Shown here: positions 10,261-20,701 of the stretch, piece after piece
How the letters are laid out: each line of letters begins with the position of its first letter
Numbering within the stretch: position 1 is the first letter of the stretch
Source: Hofstenia miamia
Lineage: Eukaryota > Xenacoelomorpha > Acoela
Direction: 5' to 3'
DNA length: 24,643 nucleotides
NCBI GenBank assembly: GCA_004352715.1
Contig: SCFE01000009.1
Coordinates: forward strand, 1,381,853 to 1,406,495
The notes under the pieces: model-generated
What the model saw: only the letters and a program-made list of their open reading frames with translations
Told to the model about the DNA's origin: nothing
The model's database searches: none
Position numbers and translations under genes: made by a program

Positions 10261-10963
10261 CGCATTAATGTGGTTCACCAAACGTAGAAGTCTTTTATAA
10301 AATTTAATGTTGTGTAATATCTTCATGTAAATGTTTTCACCATTTACATTTGTTCTGCAAATTACGTTATGTTTGTCTTTTAATTGTGTTTACTAAAGTA
10401 TTTACCATTTTCATATTTGTAAAATAAATTGTGACTTTTAGGACATATTTTTCTAGTATCTTCGGACTACTAATTGTTGTTAATACTATTATTACATGCT
10501 CAAGTGTTCCAAATGTCTGTACATAATTTTTGTTTTCTTGGTATTCTTATTTTATTAATATATTCTTAAAATTTATTGCTTATCTCTCAGCATGGTTTTA
10601 TTTCACGACGTTTTATTTTTTTACAAAAAATAATTTTGTCACTTTCAGCACTAGTTAATAATTTTCTACTATATCGATGATTTTCTATTGTATCCCAATA
10701 TTTAAATATATATGACATTACAAATACACAGTAGTGTTTATGCGCTACAGTTGTTCTCTTTGTTTATTCCACGATATTTACACTATTGCTCTAAATATTT
10801 AATACGATATGCTCTAAAAAATCGTATTCTGTTGAGAAAACTTTTAAGAAGTAGGGTTATACTTCAACTATAATGTGTAATTTGAAACGTTAATGAAGCC
10901 GATGTTGATAATTCGATAATTTATTATTTTGTATTGCACTGACCTTTATCCTTAGAATCTATC

Positions 10964-11968
10964 ATGCTAGCTGCCCGTTTGGCATTACGGCATGGCACTT
11001 TGATTTTTACGCCTGCTAGTTTTACTGCAGTAAAAAGCATACCTTTGACAGTAAGGTCAGCGTCAACAGATGCAAAGCTTTCATTTTATGATAAATACCT
11101 TGGACCAGCTTCTGTAATCGCTTCTCCAAGTTTTAAATCGCGTTGGTTGGTTGCAGTTCCGGCTTGTCTTACGCATATGTGTATTGGTGCGCCATATGCA
11201 TGGTCTGTTCTCGCTGAACCACTGTCACGGGAATTAGGATTTGTAGTTTCTTCAGCTGATGATTGGGGATTAGGTACCACTGCTGTTCCAATGTCAATAT
11301 TGTTTGCACTCCATGGAATATCAGCTGCAATTGCAGCAAAATGGCAAATTAAGCATGGTCCGCGTACTTCTATTGGTCTGGCAGGCCTTTGTTTTGGAGG
11401 TGGATTTATGCTTACCTCTGCTGGTGTTTTACTGCATAATTTTCCACTCATATGTGGAGGATTCGGTATTCTAAGTGGTTGTGGCCTTGGGCTTGCCTAT
11501 ACACCACCTATTCAATGTTTAATGGACTGGTTTCCTGATCGAAAAGGTGTCGCATCTGGATTAACCATTATGGGCTTTGGATCTGGAGCTCTAGTCTTTA
11601 CCCCTGTTGCTGGTTATTTAATGAAAAAAATGGCCGTGCTACCAACTTTTATGGGAGGATTAAATTCAGACGTGATACTTGAAAATGGTAGGTATTTTAT
11701 GAAAGATGTTTCTGGCAAACTTGTTGAAGTAGTCAATGCGAATTCCTCCGATATTGCGCGATTGCCATTTAAATTAACGGAAGGCTACTATGCTGTTGGA
11801 AGTGGTTCTACTGGAGTTGCTGCTACATTGGCCATTACAGGGCTCTGCTATAGTGCTATTATGTTAACTTCAGCTGTTACCATAAGAAAGCCTCATCAAA
11901 ATTATTTAGATAATTTTAAAAAGTTTTCTCCTAAGTCTGTTGATGAACGCTACGTAGAACTTGATCAA
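10964..11968 (+). CDS. MFS transporter, oxalate/formate antiporter (OFA) type, coding exon 1
   Basis: Encodes 335 residues up to ELDQ, where GTAAGA begins at 11969 (phase 0). Residues 1-35 (MLAARLALRHGTL..., Arg 5, 9 and 31, no acid before Asp36) look like a mitochondrial presequence. Six membrane spans follow, near 61-84, 103-126, 136-157, 160-187, 195-220 and 286-305. The family marks are the loop KWQIKHGPR (126-134, MFS motif A position) and DWFPDRKG (188-195) before helix 5, which is typical of OFA/YhjX-like carriers of organic anions. A soluble segment of about 60 residues separates helices 5 and 6. The substrate cannot be read from the sequence. A likely acceptor (TTATCCTTAG, ending 10955) just before the ATG suggests an upstream 5'-UTR exon. 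Read-through past the donor gives a stop at 12034. Confidence 0.85.
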
Positions 11969-12040
11969 GTAAGAAATTACGAAGTATTATATTTTAAATT
12001 ATGTAGTTTACAGATGAAATATAGTTTGAATTAATTTTAG
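11969..12040 (+). other. Intron 1 of the MFS transporter, 72 bp
   Basis: GTAAGA at the donor and TTAATTTTAG at the acceptor, phase 0, with in-frame stops inside. A very short intron, in contrast to the 3.6-kb next one. Confidence 0.85.
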
Positions 12041-12227
12041 GCAATGCGTACACCTCAATTCTATGCATTAGCTGCATCGTTAATGTGTATTGCCAGCGGA
12101 GGCATGGGGTTTTTTGCTGTAGCCAAAACAATGATGAGTGATACTTTTGGAGGTGCGCTTCCTTCCGTAGTAACAGCTACATTTTGTTCTTCCTTTATCA
12201 TGATGTTGGCTTGCGGAAACTTGTCCG
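12041..12227 (+). CDS. MFS transporter (OFA type), coding exon 2
   Basis: Starts AMRTPQFYALAASLM; the MRTPQFY motif before helix 7 is a hallmark of OFA-type carriers. It covers helix 7 (CIASGGMGFFAVAKTM region) and most of helix 8, up to MLACGNLSG. The donor TCCG|GTAATT at 12228 leaves phase 1. Reading into the intron ends at a stop at 12322, so the open frame beyond 12227 is not coding. Confidence 0.85.
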
Positions 12228-12706
12228 GTAATTTTAATAGTGTTTTTATATTTTACGATTTAATTTGGCATTTTATTTGTTCTAGCTTACTTTTTCAAAG
12301 TTTAGTTTGTCTCATTCCATGACGATAGTGTTTCTTTGAACCTTACCTAAAGTATTCTCCGTTTGAGTTCGTTGCTAAAAAAATTCCAACGACTTTAGGC
12401 TCCTTGTTTTCTGCTCAATGCAGTTCCATTTCGTAGGTACTATTTGTCTAGCATATCTCTGTATGTTTAAGTCTTTTTGGGAATCTACACTTATTTAATT
12501 TTAAGAATAAATTTCTGAAAGAAACCTTGCATTCCGAGCGTTTTTATCATTTTGCATCAATAAATAACACTTCATTTTCAGTTGTATCCCTTCACATGTT
12601 TTACTCTAATTCTACTTTTCGTTGATCACAAGAAATTTAAAGAACACAAAACAATCATCATGTAAAACAGTTGGCATTTATTTTAGGTCAAGAGCAAAAT
12701 AATTTG

Positions 12707-13086
12707 TGTGACGTGTGGGGCATTTTAAAGAAATAGAAGCGCACACATTTAATTCCTTTTGAATTGGCAAGCAACTCTGATATATTATGCTATTACAAGA
12801 CTACATCCATTGATATTATATTAATATTTAAAATTTAACTTATGTACATGAATTTCCTCCTTAAAATTGCGTGATGTGCGGGACCAGAGGAACCCGCTAA
12901 AATTTTATATGTCTTTCATTTTCGATTTTTTCTGAAGTGGAACTTTTGACTAATATTTCATGCTGATGTCATCTTCTTCAGTACATCCTAAAACATAAGA
13001 ATCTTTTTTTTAATGGACTCTTCTTGAAATTATGGTCCAGGTAGTGAGGCCATATGTGTGATGTATGGAACATGTGATGTGCGGGA
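12707..13086 (+). repeat. Scattered TGTGAYGTGYGGGR motifs
   Basis: TGTGACGTGTGGGG (12707), GTGATGTGCGGGA (12871), TGTGATGTATGGAA (13057) and TGTGATGTGCGGGA (13075) occur in one intron. The last two recur in the duplicate near 13738-13768. The GC-rich words are unusual against the local composition. They could be the remains of a tandem repeat or of transposon subterminal sites. Confidence 0.4.
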
Positions 13087-13153
13087 TATTAATTCTTTAT
13101 GAAAAGCGGTGGTCGTCAATTAGTTATAAAGGTAGTTAGCTATAATAATAATA
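13000..13153 (+). repeat. Direct repeat copy 1 (154 bp)
   Basis: Near identical to 13682-13836: one T-run length change and two substitutions (GAGGCC versus GATTCC). It ends in ATAATAATA immediately before the MITE. Confidence 0.9.
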
Positions 13154-13667
13154 CAGTCGAAACCGGTTTTTTCTAACCATTTTTTTGCACCAAAAAAAGT
13201 AAGAAAAAACCGATAGTTAGAAAAAACCAATAGTTATAGAAAAAGAACTTTTTTCGAACTCAAACAAAAAACGTCTATAGGGAGTTATTTTTGAACAAAA
13301 AAGTCCCTTAGAAAACGTTATTTTGCAAGTTAAAATCTATTGTAATAGATTCCCATTGCCAGGCATCGTCGCTTAGCTTTAAACCGAATGAATGAGTCAG
13401 CATTCGACAATACAGTATCTCATGTTTCTAACATATGAATGGGTGAGGCCATTTCACCTCTGCGGAATCTGACCTTGGTGGTGACAATGAGAAGGCGAGA
13501 GACAATTATTCTAACATGAATTTATGACCAGAAAATAGTAGACCAAAAAGTTAGAAAAACTCACTTCAAATTGAACGCATTTTTTCATTTAAAGCAGATA
13601 ACAGAGTAAGAAAGAACCGATAAGTTAGAAAAAACCGAAGTAAGAAAAAACCAATTGACTTAAGCTG
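13154..13667. mobile_element. Pogo/Tc1-like MITE, 514 bp
   Basis: Begins CAGTCGAAACCGGTTTTTTC and ends with ...GGTTTTTTCTTAC-type sequence in reverse complement, reading GTAAGAAAAAACC...AAGCTG at the right end. Both ends carry CAG/CTG and are flanked by TA (13152-13153 and 13668-13669), as expected for Tc1/mariner/pogo insertions. The inner repeats AAAAAACCGATAGTTAG and AAAAAACCAATAGTTA near the left end, and AAAGAACCGATAAGTTAG near the right end, resemble the repeated subterminal sequences of such elements. No transposase frame is visible, so it is nonautonomous. Confidence 0.6.
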
Positions 13668-13681
13668 TAAAAGATGAATTN

Positions 13682-13836
13682 AATCTTTTTTTTTAATGGA
13701 CTCTTCTTGAAATTATGGTCCAGGTAGTGATTCCATATGTGTGATGTATGGAACATGTGATGTGCGGGATATTAATTCTTTATGAAAAGCGGTGGTCGTC
13801 AATTAGTTATAAAGGTAGTTAGCTATAATAATAATA
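13682..13836 (+). repeat. Direct repeat copy 2 (155 bp), preceded by a single N
   Basis: Repeats 13000-13153. The single N at 13681 directly before it suggests an assembly join. After 13836 the sequence (TGTAGATTCC...) differs from the MITE that follows copy 1. Confidence 0.9.
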
Positions 13837-15830
13837 TGTAGATTCCCTTGTTTTTGTTATATGTCAAATACTTACCGATTTGAAATGAAATATATTAATT
13901 AAAAAAACAAATAAATTTCTAATTAGAATTGGCTGTATGTACTCAACGAACAATGAACGAAGCCGTTAATATTGTTTCAAATTGAAGTATTTAAGTCTAA
14001 ATCTTGAATTTATAGGTACGATATGCTATAAAATTCTAATATTACATTAAGAACCATGCCATAGGCGTTCAGAAAATGTATTTTCTTATGCCTATGAACA
14101 CTATCTGATTTTCAATAAAATAAAGAGAAATTACCTTGGACTTGACCTTTGCTTCAAAAAATTCAAAGGCTGTTCTTTTAATTGCTGTAAGTGTATGTAA
14201 CTAAAATAACATAAAGTTTAAGGTATATTTTAGAGTTTTCATGATAATTACATTCTAGTGAGATAGCTTCCGTTAGGGTTTTTCCAGAAAATTCCAGTAC
14301 TCGTATTTTGTTGTGCTGAATAACTGTAGGTCATTCACAAAGATTTTTCTCAACAGATTCTTATTCAATTCGCAATAACTGCATAATTTAAAATGGTATT
14401 AAGATATATTTTTTGGTATTTTTTGGAAAATTCTGTTTCCATACTATAGTCACTATACATTATTATATAACTTAGTTACAACCACTTAATATAGTTGAAT
14501 ATCTAATAAGATTTTCTTATTTTATGTGCATGTAGAATATAGTATACGATTTTTTGATGAATATGTTTGACGTGTTGCAATTAGTATTAAAGCAAATAGA
14601 ACAATTAATTCCTGAAATGTCAAAAATAATTTCCTATAGCGATCAAAGGATGACACTGCGATCCTCTCCTCAAAGTGCTTCAATAGTAGGGTTATCATTT
14701 GGGCAACTGTGAATCTTAACTTTTCGATAATGTTATCCTAAAATGCATGCTCTAGTAACATTGTTTGTTGTGCTAATTTACATAAAACGACACTGTCTAG
14801 ATTGTTTGTAGGAAAATTGTAAAAATAATTGACACAATTTAAGCAACATCCCATAACTTTGGTTCGTAGAATTTGTTTTGATGCGGGATTTGAAACTGAT
14901 CATGTCCAAATCTGAGCATGAGTTCTCACGAAAACCTAGTGCCATTGGCATCAGTACCCATTCCTTGTGCTCAAGTAAGTTCAAATGATTTCATTTGCGG
15001 AATAGATAATAATTTTACTCAATAGAAAGTTGAAGTTCTATAGTTCCCACACTCTCCCCTCTTCGCGAATTTGTTTTTAATAGGTCGAATTTAATAATCC
15101 AAATTTGTAATACTGTTATGCTAAGTAAATATTACGGCGATCATGGAAACACAAAGACATGTTTCACTGTTTTTAATATGTGATGTTGAATTTTGTTTTA
15201 TTGTCCTTCCTGATGAATTTATCAATATTTAAGCTCTTACTCATTTGCGCTGGACCTTATGTGTTTATATTTAATTGGCTTTATTGGAAAAACTATGTAT
15301 GCTTATTGCTCATATCTTTAATTCTTCATGATTAGGCACTATTTTATTTGAATTGTATAGTTCTTATATAATGTATAAGATCGTTAAGATAAAATGCGGA
15401 AAAATAATAATGAAATTCTAATTTATTACCATGGAGCATATTTCAGCTTTGTACTGTAATGTTTTTTCACGAAAATCACGATCCTGCTGAACATGTCACA
15501 TTATTTTTTAAATTTAATTTTCACTTTGTGTATTTTTTCATTATTTTTTCATGTATTATTGTTAAAATTTGTTTTCATAACTATTTTTGCTAAGCTATAT
15601 TTAATAATAAATTCGAAAATAAGATTATTTTTAAAAATAATGAATCCAATAATCGTTGTGGGGACTTTGCTTGTAATTCAATTTTTTTCAATTCTATATA
15701 ACATTTTCTCGTGCATTTTCCATGTTTATATTCTAAATTGTTAATATGACATATAATTTTATGTTCGGTTTCAGGGCCGCTTGAATTCCATTTTTGTTAG
15801 AATATTTTTCCTTATATTTTAATTTTCTAG

Positions 15831-16048
15831 GCCGTATAATTTGGGCATCGGTGTCTGACAAAATTGGGCGTCCTGCAACTTTGAATATGTTTGCACTTGG
15901 GTCCTGTGCGTTGTACCTTTCTCTACCCGCTTTAGTAAGTGTTGCATCGCATACAGGTTCAACTCTCCCTTTGATTACTTTTTGTGGTGCATCAGCTCTT
16001 ACAATCTCATTTTTTGGTGGAATCTACTCTATTCTCCCAGCATATGAG
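15831..16048 (+). CDS. MFS transporter (OFA type), coding exon 3
   Basis: Joins exon 2 in phase 1 to give GRIIWASVSDKIGRPATLN, the second-half MFS motif A between helices 8 and 9, in the form OFA carriers use (GRxxWAxxSDxIGR). Helix 9 (NMFALGSCALYLSLPALVS) and helix 10 (TFCGASALTISFFGGIYS) follow, ending ILPAYE at the donor GAG|GTATAT (16049), phase 0. The three exons total 470 codons. Helices 11-12, and the conserved block that in this family follows the PAY motif, are not found in the rest of the window. They must lie beyond it, behind an intron of more than 8.5 kb, or the gene is truncated. Confidence 0.85.
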
Positions 16049-17470
16049 GTATATAATACAGATATTTTGCTTATTATATTATTGAAGCAGCTTTATAACA
16101 CTATGTTCAATTGGCCTTTGCTCTGTAATAACCTTGAATTTTTTTATATTGTTAGCCATACAAAAATTCCCGCCAATTTCAGATTTTACATCAGAAATTG
16201 TGTTAATTATGTTGTTGGGGATCTTAAAACATTAAGAATTTACATTTAAATGGTTTAGAAAAACACAGTTAATAATTTAGTAAACACATTATGTAAGGCT
16301 TTATTAGATGCATTATAAACATTGTAAACAGAGACTAACCACTTATAAAGGGAAAGTTTAATCACCCCATGTCAGGTTAAAGTATTACATAAATAAACTT
16401 TAAAAAAAACACATAACATAATTATGTACAAAAAATACGCAAAAACTTAAAATATTGAAATTTCATGATGCATAAACAAAAAGTTTTCGAATATCACAAT
16501 GATCATCAGGAAACATTTCGTAGATGCAACATTGAGAATCACCAACCTATTAAAATTTAATTCAAAATTTAATTTATATTAAAGTTTATTGCAAGTTATT
16601 CGGATAGCAAAGCAATACATTATGAATGATAGCTACCTTAAATAGAATTTAGCTGAAGCTCCTTTACTAGAAGTCTTCAAAATCATAAACATAGTGTTAT
16701 GTTTAAAAGTCATATTTATAGGATATCTTGAGTTGAAGTACCTTTCGTTTATAGAAAGAGAAGGACTCAATTTTCGAAAGCTAAAAAAAGCACTAAGTTC
16801 GAAGAATTAATTATTATGGCGTCGACATGAAAATCAGCGACAGTCCTAATTTCCTATCGAATAAAGGATTCCAGTTGAACATGGATTTGCCGAAGATACA
16901 GTTGTTAATAATAATAATAAAGTAAAGAGTAAACAAGAGATCGAGCGGGGAAGAGTGGCCACACTCAGCCGAACAGAACTAGAAAAGCTAGTGAATGAAT
17001 CGTATAAGAATAGAGCCCTAATAAAGAGAGAGAGAGAGAGAAGTCCTAATTGTTTTTAGAGGCAGTGTACGAAACCTACGTGCAAAGTAAAACCTAAGCT
17101 CGGTGCATTCCTTAACTCGTGCAATTTAGGTGGTAACAATAATAACAATATTAATTAATGAATGAATCGCATAACAGCAAAAACCTATTCGTACACCTAG
17201 CCCTAAGCGTTAAAGGATATACTTGCCGAGCTGTACCACCTCAAGGTACCCTTCAACAAAGTCAAGGCAGTTTAGAAAAAACATCAATAAAAATAAAGTA
17301 AAACGTAAGCAAAGTTTACTTTCAACAACATAATGAATATAAACACTCGTATTTATAAGAACAAAGCTGGTAGAAAAATAATCAATAACATACGGTTGTT
17401 AATATTAGTAAATAGAAACAGATTCTGCAGGGTAACCTTTTACACTACAACAGACAGAAATTAATGCGTA
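16049..17470 (+). other. Presumed intron 3 start; no gene, small repeats
   Basis: AT-rich. At 17020-17041 there is a (GA)n tract. Around 17092-17124 and 17206-17235 there is an imperfect inverted repeat sharing AGCTCGG and TCCTTAAC-type words. The stretch 16930-17290 is richer in GC than its surroundings and may be an old short interspersed element; no pol III boxes are convincing. Confidence 0.4.
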
Positions 17471-17472
17471 AT

Positions 17473-17655
17473 GGGGGCTATTCACGAAATTTAGATTTTG
17501 AAATAAAAATCAAAAAATTGAAGGATTATAAGATTATTTGCTAAAAAACATTTGTACCTTAGAAACATTTTTGTTTTATTTAGAAGCTATTGAAGAAATA
17601 AAACTGTAATCCCACTACATCGACATGATTGGTTTGACGTCATCAGCCATACGCA
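17473..17655 (+). repeat. ISL2EU-like left long terminal inverted repeat
   Basis: Pairs with about 20003-20181. Shared landmarks are GGGGGCTATTC, AAATTTAGATTTTGAAATAA, TTATTTAGAAGCTATTGAAG and ACATCGACATGATTGGTTTG. The pairing fades near GTCATCAG. Confidence 0.9.
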
Positions 17656-17681
17656 ACAATATTAGCATTAATTCTTTGTTA

Positions 17682-18735
17682 TGAGTTCGCAAAAAAGTGT
17701 TGTTTCGTGCCTTCCTGTAAAAATACTACGAACAATTCAAGTCGTAGGTTCATTTCTATTCCCAAGAAGCTATGTATAAGAAAGCTCCAATGTATACACT
17801 GTACACATATGACGAACATTTTAATTTGGAAGAAGATTTAGACAATTATTATGAAGTTGTTTAATGAACAGCCCGATGAGACTAAAAGACTCAAACATTT
17901 AATTGCCATGAAAGTGTTTCTACACAGACCAATGTTATGACATTTTCCAGTGATACGCTGAACACTGATTTTTCAGAGAAATCTACAAGCGAATATGCGC
18001 CAACTACGGACTCAGATTCTGCTGAGGATATTGTGACCCTGTGTTTATGCCATCCATTGAAATATTTTGGTATACACAAACAGAATATCGCTGTTTTGCA
18101 CGTCATTGCTTAGTTTCTCGTTCCAAATCAATTTGACTCGCTTTCTAATTCAAACTGCGTGTTATTGCCTTACTGAAGTTACGAAAAAATTCAACTGACA
18201 CAATCGACTGTGCCTAGATTCCTTTTTATGACGGTGCCTGAAGTTGCCTGTTTACTAAAGCGATTTATTTATTTCCCCCAAATTTTGCTGTTCAGATTAA
18301 TATTCCCCACTCATTCCAATGTCACTTTCCTCATGTTAACTCAGTCATAGACTGCTTTGAAGTAGAAATTCAAAATCCTCTGATCCAGTCACCCAAAGTT
18401 TGACATGGTCTGCCTATAAACATTGCAACACAATGAAATTTTGGTCTCATGCACTCCTGACGGCTTTGTAAACTTTGTATCAGACGCATTTGGAGGTAGA
18501 ATATCGGACGTTGAAATTGTTTTGCAAAGTGATTACTTAAACATGCTCCCTCCTCAATCTCAGGTATTGGGAGACAGGTTTTAAATCTTTAGAAGCTGAA
18601 CTCAATCTAAAAGACTGCAAACTCTCTCGCCCACCGTCTGTATTTGCTGGGAAACCTCTGAAAAAAGAAGAACCTTTGTTTAATAAGGTGGCTTACGTTA
18701 ACCGAATAAACATTGGACGTGTTGTCGTTTGAATT
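17682..18735 (+). pseudogene. THAP/DDE_4 transposase of the ISL2EU-like element, broken
   Basis: The N-terminus reads KKCCFVPSCKNTTNNSSRRF then ISIPKK (17692-17770): the CxxxC pair and IPK of a THAP zinc finger. After a frameshift comes DEHFNLEEDLDNYYE (about 17815-17860), the end of the THAP domain, with Tyr in place of its last Cys. Further on are VIDCFEVEIQNP with the first catalytic Asp (18350-18352), LTWSAYKHCNTMKF, SPDGFVNFVSDAFGGRISDV and VLGDRF with the second Asp (18573-18575). Then VNRINIGRVV follows, where the family's catalytic Glu (RIHVER) is replaced by Gly (18715-18717). Many frameshifts. The end of the protein is missing or overlaps the convergent YqaJ gene. Confidence 0.75.
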
Positions 18736-19902
18736 TGACCATATCAAGCTGAAATTTTGAAGTGTTCGTTGATATAATTTTTTATAGTTTCCTGCTTTGT
18801 CGGGCATTTGACCTCTACAACCAATTCATCAGTAATTCCATCTGTACTAGCTCCAATAATTGGAATAATTGCTGACAAAAACAATCCTGCTGGTTGTATC
18901 TAAATATCTACAGTTAACCGCAAAAATATGGTTATAATCGTATTCAATTAATAAATTTATATAGTTACCTGAATTTTCTTATACAACGGCAATAGTTTCA
19001 TCTTCTAAAGCAAGACCGCGTTTTGCACTTAATGTAGTGATTGCTTTTTGCACCCAGAATACTATCAACCAATGAGCCATCCATCTTTTTGCAGACTGAT
19101 GCTTCATGTATCATTGAAGCAGTAATCCTTCCAAACCTCAATTTCCTCCAGATTGCAGAATCCCCTTGCTGCACAGTCTTTTGGGACACAAAATCCAAAT
19201 TTGAAAAGTTTGCGTTGATCTCACGAATAGCAAAGTTCAATAATTTATCGAAATCTAGTTTAGTGGCATTCTCAATATACTTAGTCATTAGCACACCCAT
19301 AGCTAGCACGCATTCTTCAGGGTAATCAATATAATGGGCATGCAAACTGCTATTGGCGATTACACGACTAGCAGCCTGGGAAAATGGATCAACTTCTAAT
19401 TTTCGAGGCATGCTTCTTTTTGGAAGTCGCTTGTCTATATAAAAAATATATAAATGTAGAAACATAAAATATAATTATTTACATAATGAGATCAATGTTA
19501 CACTGACTTTGACGAACTGCCCTTTTGTAGGTAGCAATGCAGGCTTTTTCCAATAACTAATTATTTCGGTTGTTGCAGGCTCAAACGATCTTCGGATAAA
19601 GCCACATTATAAAGGCAATTGAATGTTTGCAACCGCAACTTTGCGCCACGCATCCTTTGCAGCAAACAGATATAATTTTTGTACCCGATTCTATAATCGC
19701 AATACATTGATAAGGGCAGTTTGCGATTTTATATTCGGGTGTGATCATGCATCACACTTCACAAACATCAAATTTATATTTCACATCGACATAGCCAATG
19801 GCTTCATCGCCATAATTGCTCCGTGCTGCTCTCTTAGCCTTTGTATTTGAAACACCGGGAACACTGAAAGCAGGTGATGTTGAAAAATTATCAGCTATCA
19901 TG
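18720..19902 (-). pseudogene. YqaJ-nuclease protein of the ISL2EU-like element, broken
   Basis: Minus strand from an ATG at 19900-19902: MIADNFSTSPAFSVPG, ARSNYGDEAIGYVDVKYKF, then frame changes. A cysteine/histidine cluster CGCKHSIAFIMW follows (about 19606-19645), and then EPATTEIISYWKKP. An open frame (19465-18998) contains RKLRFGRITASMIHEA, the entry to the YqaJ fold. After further breaks come IIGASTDGITDELVVEVKCP (about 18798-18860), holding the nuclease Asp and the E-x-K pair, then NYINEHFKIS and GQIQ. YqaJ is a lambda-exonuclease-like fold. In these elements it accompanies the transposase, but its role in transposition is not established to my knowledge. The catalytic motif survives; the frame does not. 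Confidence 0.75.
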
Positions 19903-20002
19903 GCATCTAATGGCATCAGTAATAACTAGCAAGTTATTGCTATTTGCTTTGAGAAAATCCATCATTAAAATGACTTCGAATTTGCAAAATGAGGTTTTGT
20001 AT

Positions 20003-20181
20003 GACTGATGATGATGACGCAAACCAATCATGTCGATGTAATGGGATTAGTGTTTTATTTCTTCAATAGCTTCTAAATAAAACAAAAATTTTCCTCAGGT
20101 ACAAAAAATTTTAGCAACTAATCTTATAATCTTTCAATTTTTTGAATTTATTTCAAAATCTAAATTTCGCGAATAGCCCCC
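20003..20181 (-). repeat. ISL2EU-like right long terminal inverted repeat
   Basis: Inverted counterpart of 17473-17655, ending GAATAGCCCCC at 20181. Confidence 0.9.
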
Positions 20182-20183
20182 AT

Positions 20184-20701
20184 TATGGCAGAAATATTTA
20201 AGCTAAAATTGCACAGTTTATATAGAATCAAATTCGTCCAATTAAGGAAATTTAACATGGTAAATTAATTAGTCCATAATTCTAATGTCGAATTGACTGC
20301 AATTATGCCACAATATAATTTAAAAGAAATGCAAACTAATGAAAACTATATTTGCTTATCCGAACTACTTGCAATAAGTAAAATCTAAGGTTAATTGTTT
20401 TTACTGTAAACATACCTAGATTTCGAGTTCTTTGTTAAGAGGACATCTAAAAAATCACGAGTAGAGTTCTGTTATACATCTACACAAATATGATATATCT
20501 TGAACAACTGAATCTAAAACTGACGAAAATGTATATTTACAGGTTCTAACAATAAACAACCATTATTTTATCAAAAAGAGTATTTTTAATATATAGTCAA
20601 GCAATTATGACAGTAATAACAATGTACAAAAATGTTTTTTTCATAAATACATAAGAGCATGTAGTATGAAGACATTTAGAAAATATTTAGATAATATATT
20701 A
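20184..20701. other. No gene recognised
   Basis: AT-rich spacer between the ISL2EU-like element and the mariner. No open frame or repeat of note. Confidence 0.5.

Larger units (their letters stand above)
12228..15830 (+). other. Intron 2 of the MFS transporter, 3603 bp
   Basis: The donor GGTAATTT (phase 1) pairs with the acceptor AATTTTCTAG at 15821-15830. It contains the GTGATGTGCGGGA motif cluster and the duplicated 155-bp segment with the MITE (listed separately). From 13840 to 15830 I see only AT-rich DNA. A hydrophobic 83-codon open frame at 15493-15744 is a by-product of T-richness. Confidence 0.75.
17473..20181. mobile_element. ISL2EU-like DNA transposon, 2709 bp, THAP transposase plus YqaJ nuclease
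   Basis: Both ends begin GGGGGCTATTC followed by about 175 bp of inverted repeat, roughly 88 percent identical by eye. Both ends are flanked by AT (17471-17472 and 20182-20183), consistent with a 2-bp AT target duplication. The plus strand carries a broken THAP plus DDE_4 transposase. The minus strand carries a broken protein with a cysteine cluster and a YqaJ nuclease. This two-gene convergent plan, with AT target duplication, is what I recall for the ISL2EU superfamily. Both genes are dead. Confidence 0.8.

Noticed and set aside
11086-11451. 121-codon antisense open frame
   Set aside because: Complementary to transporter exon 1, whose plus-strand protein has clear MFS motifs; a shadow.
15493-15744. 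83-codon hydrophobic frame resembling a membrane protein
   Set aside because: Very T-rich intron DNA yields Phe, Leu and Ile by composition alone; it has no family motif and lies within intron 2.
16930-17045. tRNA-derived SINE head
   Set aside because: I could not find well-placed pol III A and B boxes or a tRNA fold; left as an unnamed island.
17891-18106. 71-codon minus-strand frame
   Set aside because: Antisense to the broken transposase between its THAP and DDE parts; no motif.
18607-18807. 66-codon minus-strand frame MPDKAGNYKK...
   Set aside because: It is the YqaJ region read in a shifted frame; the conserved GASTDG...EVKCP frame is a different one.
19041-19325. 94-codon plus-strand frame
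   Set aside because: Antisense shadow of the YqaJ open frame.
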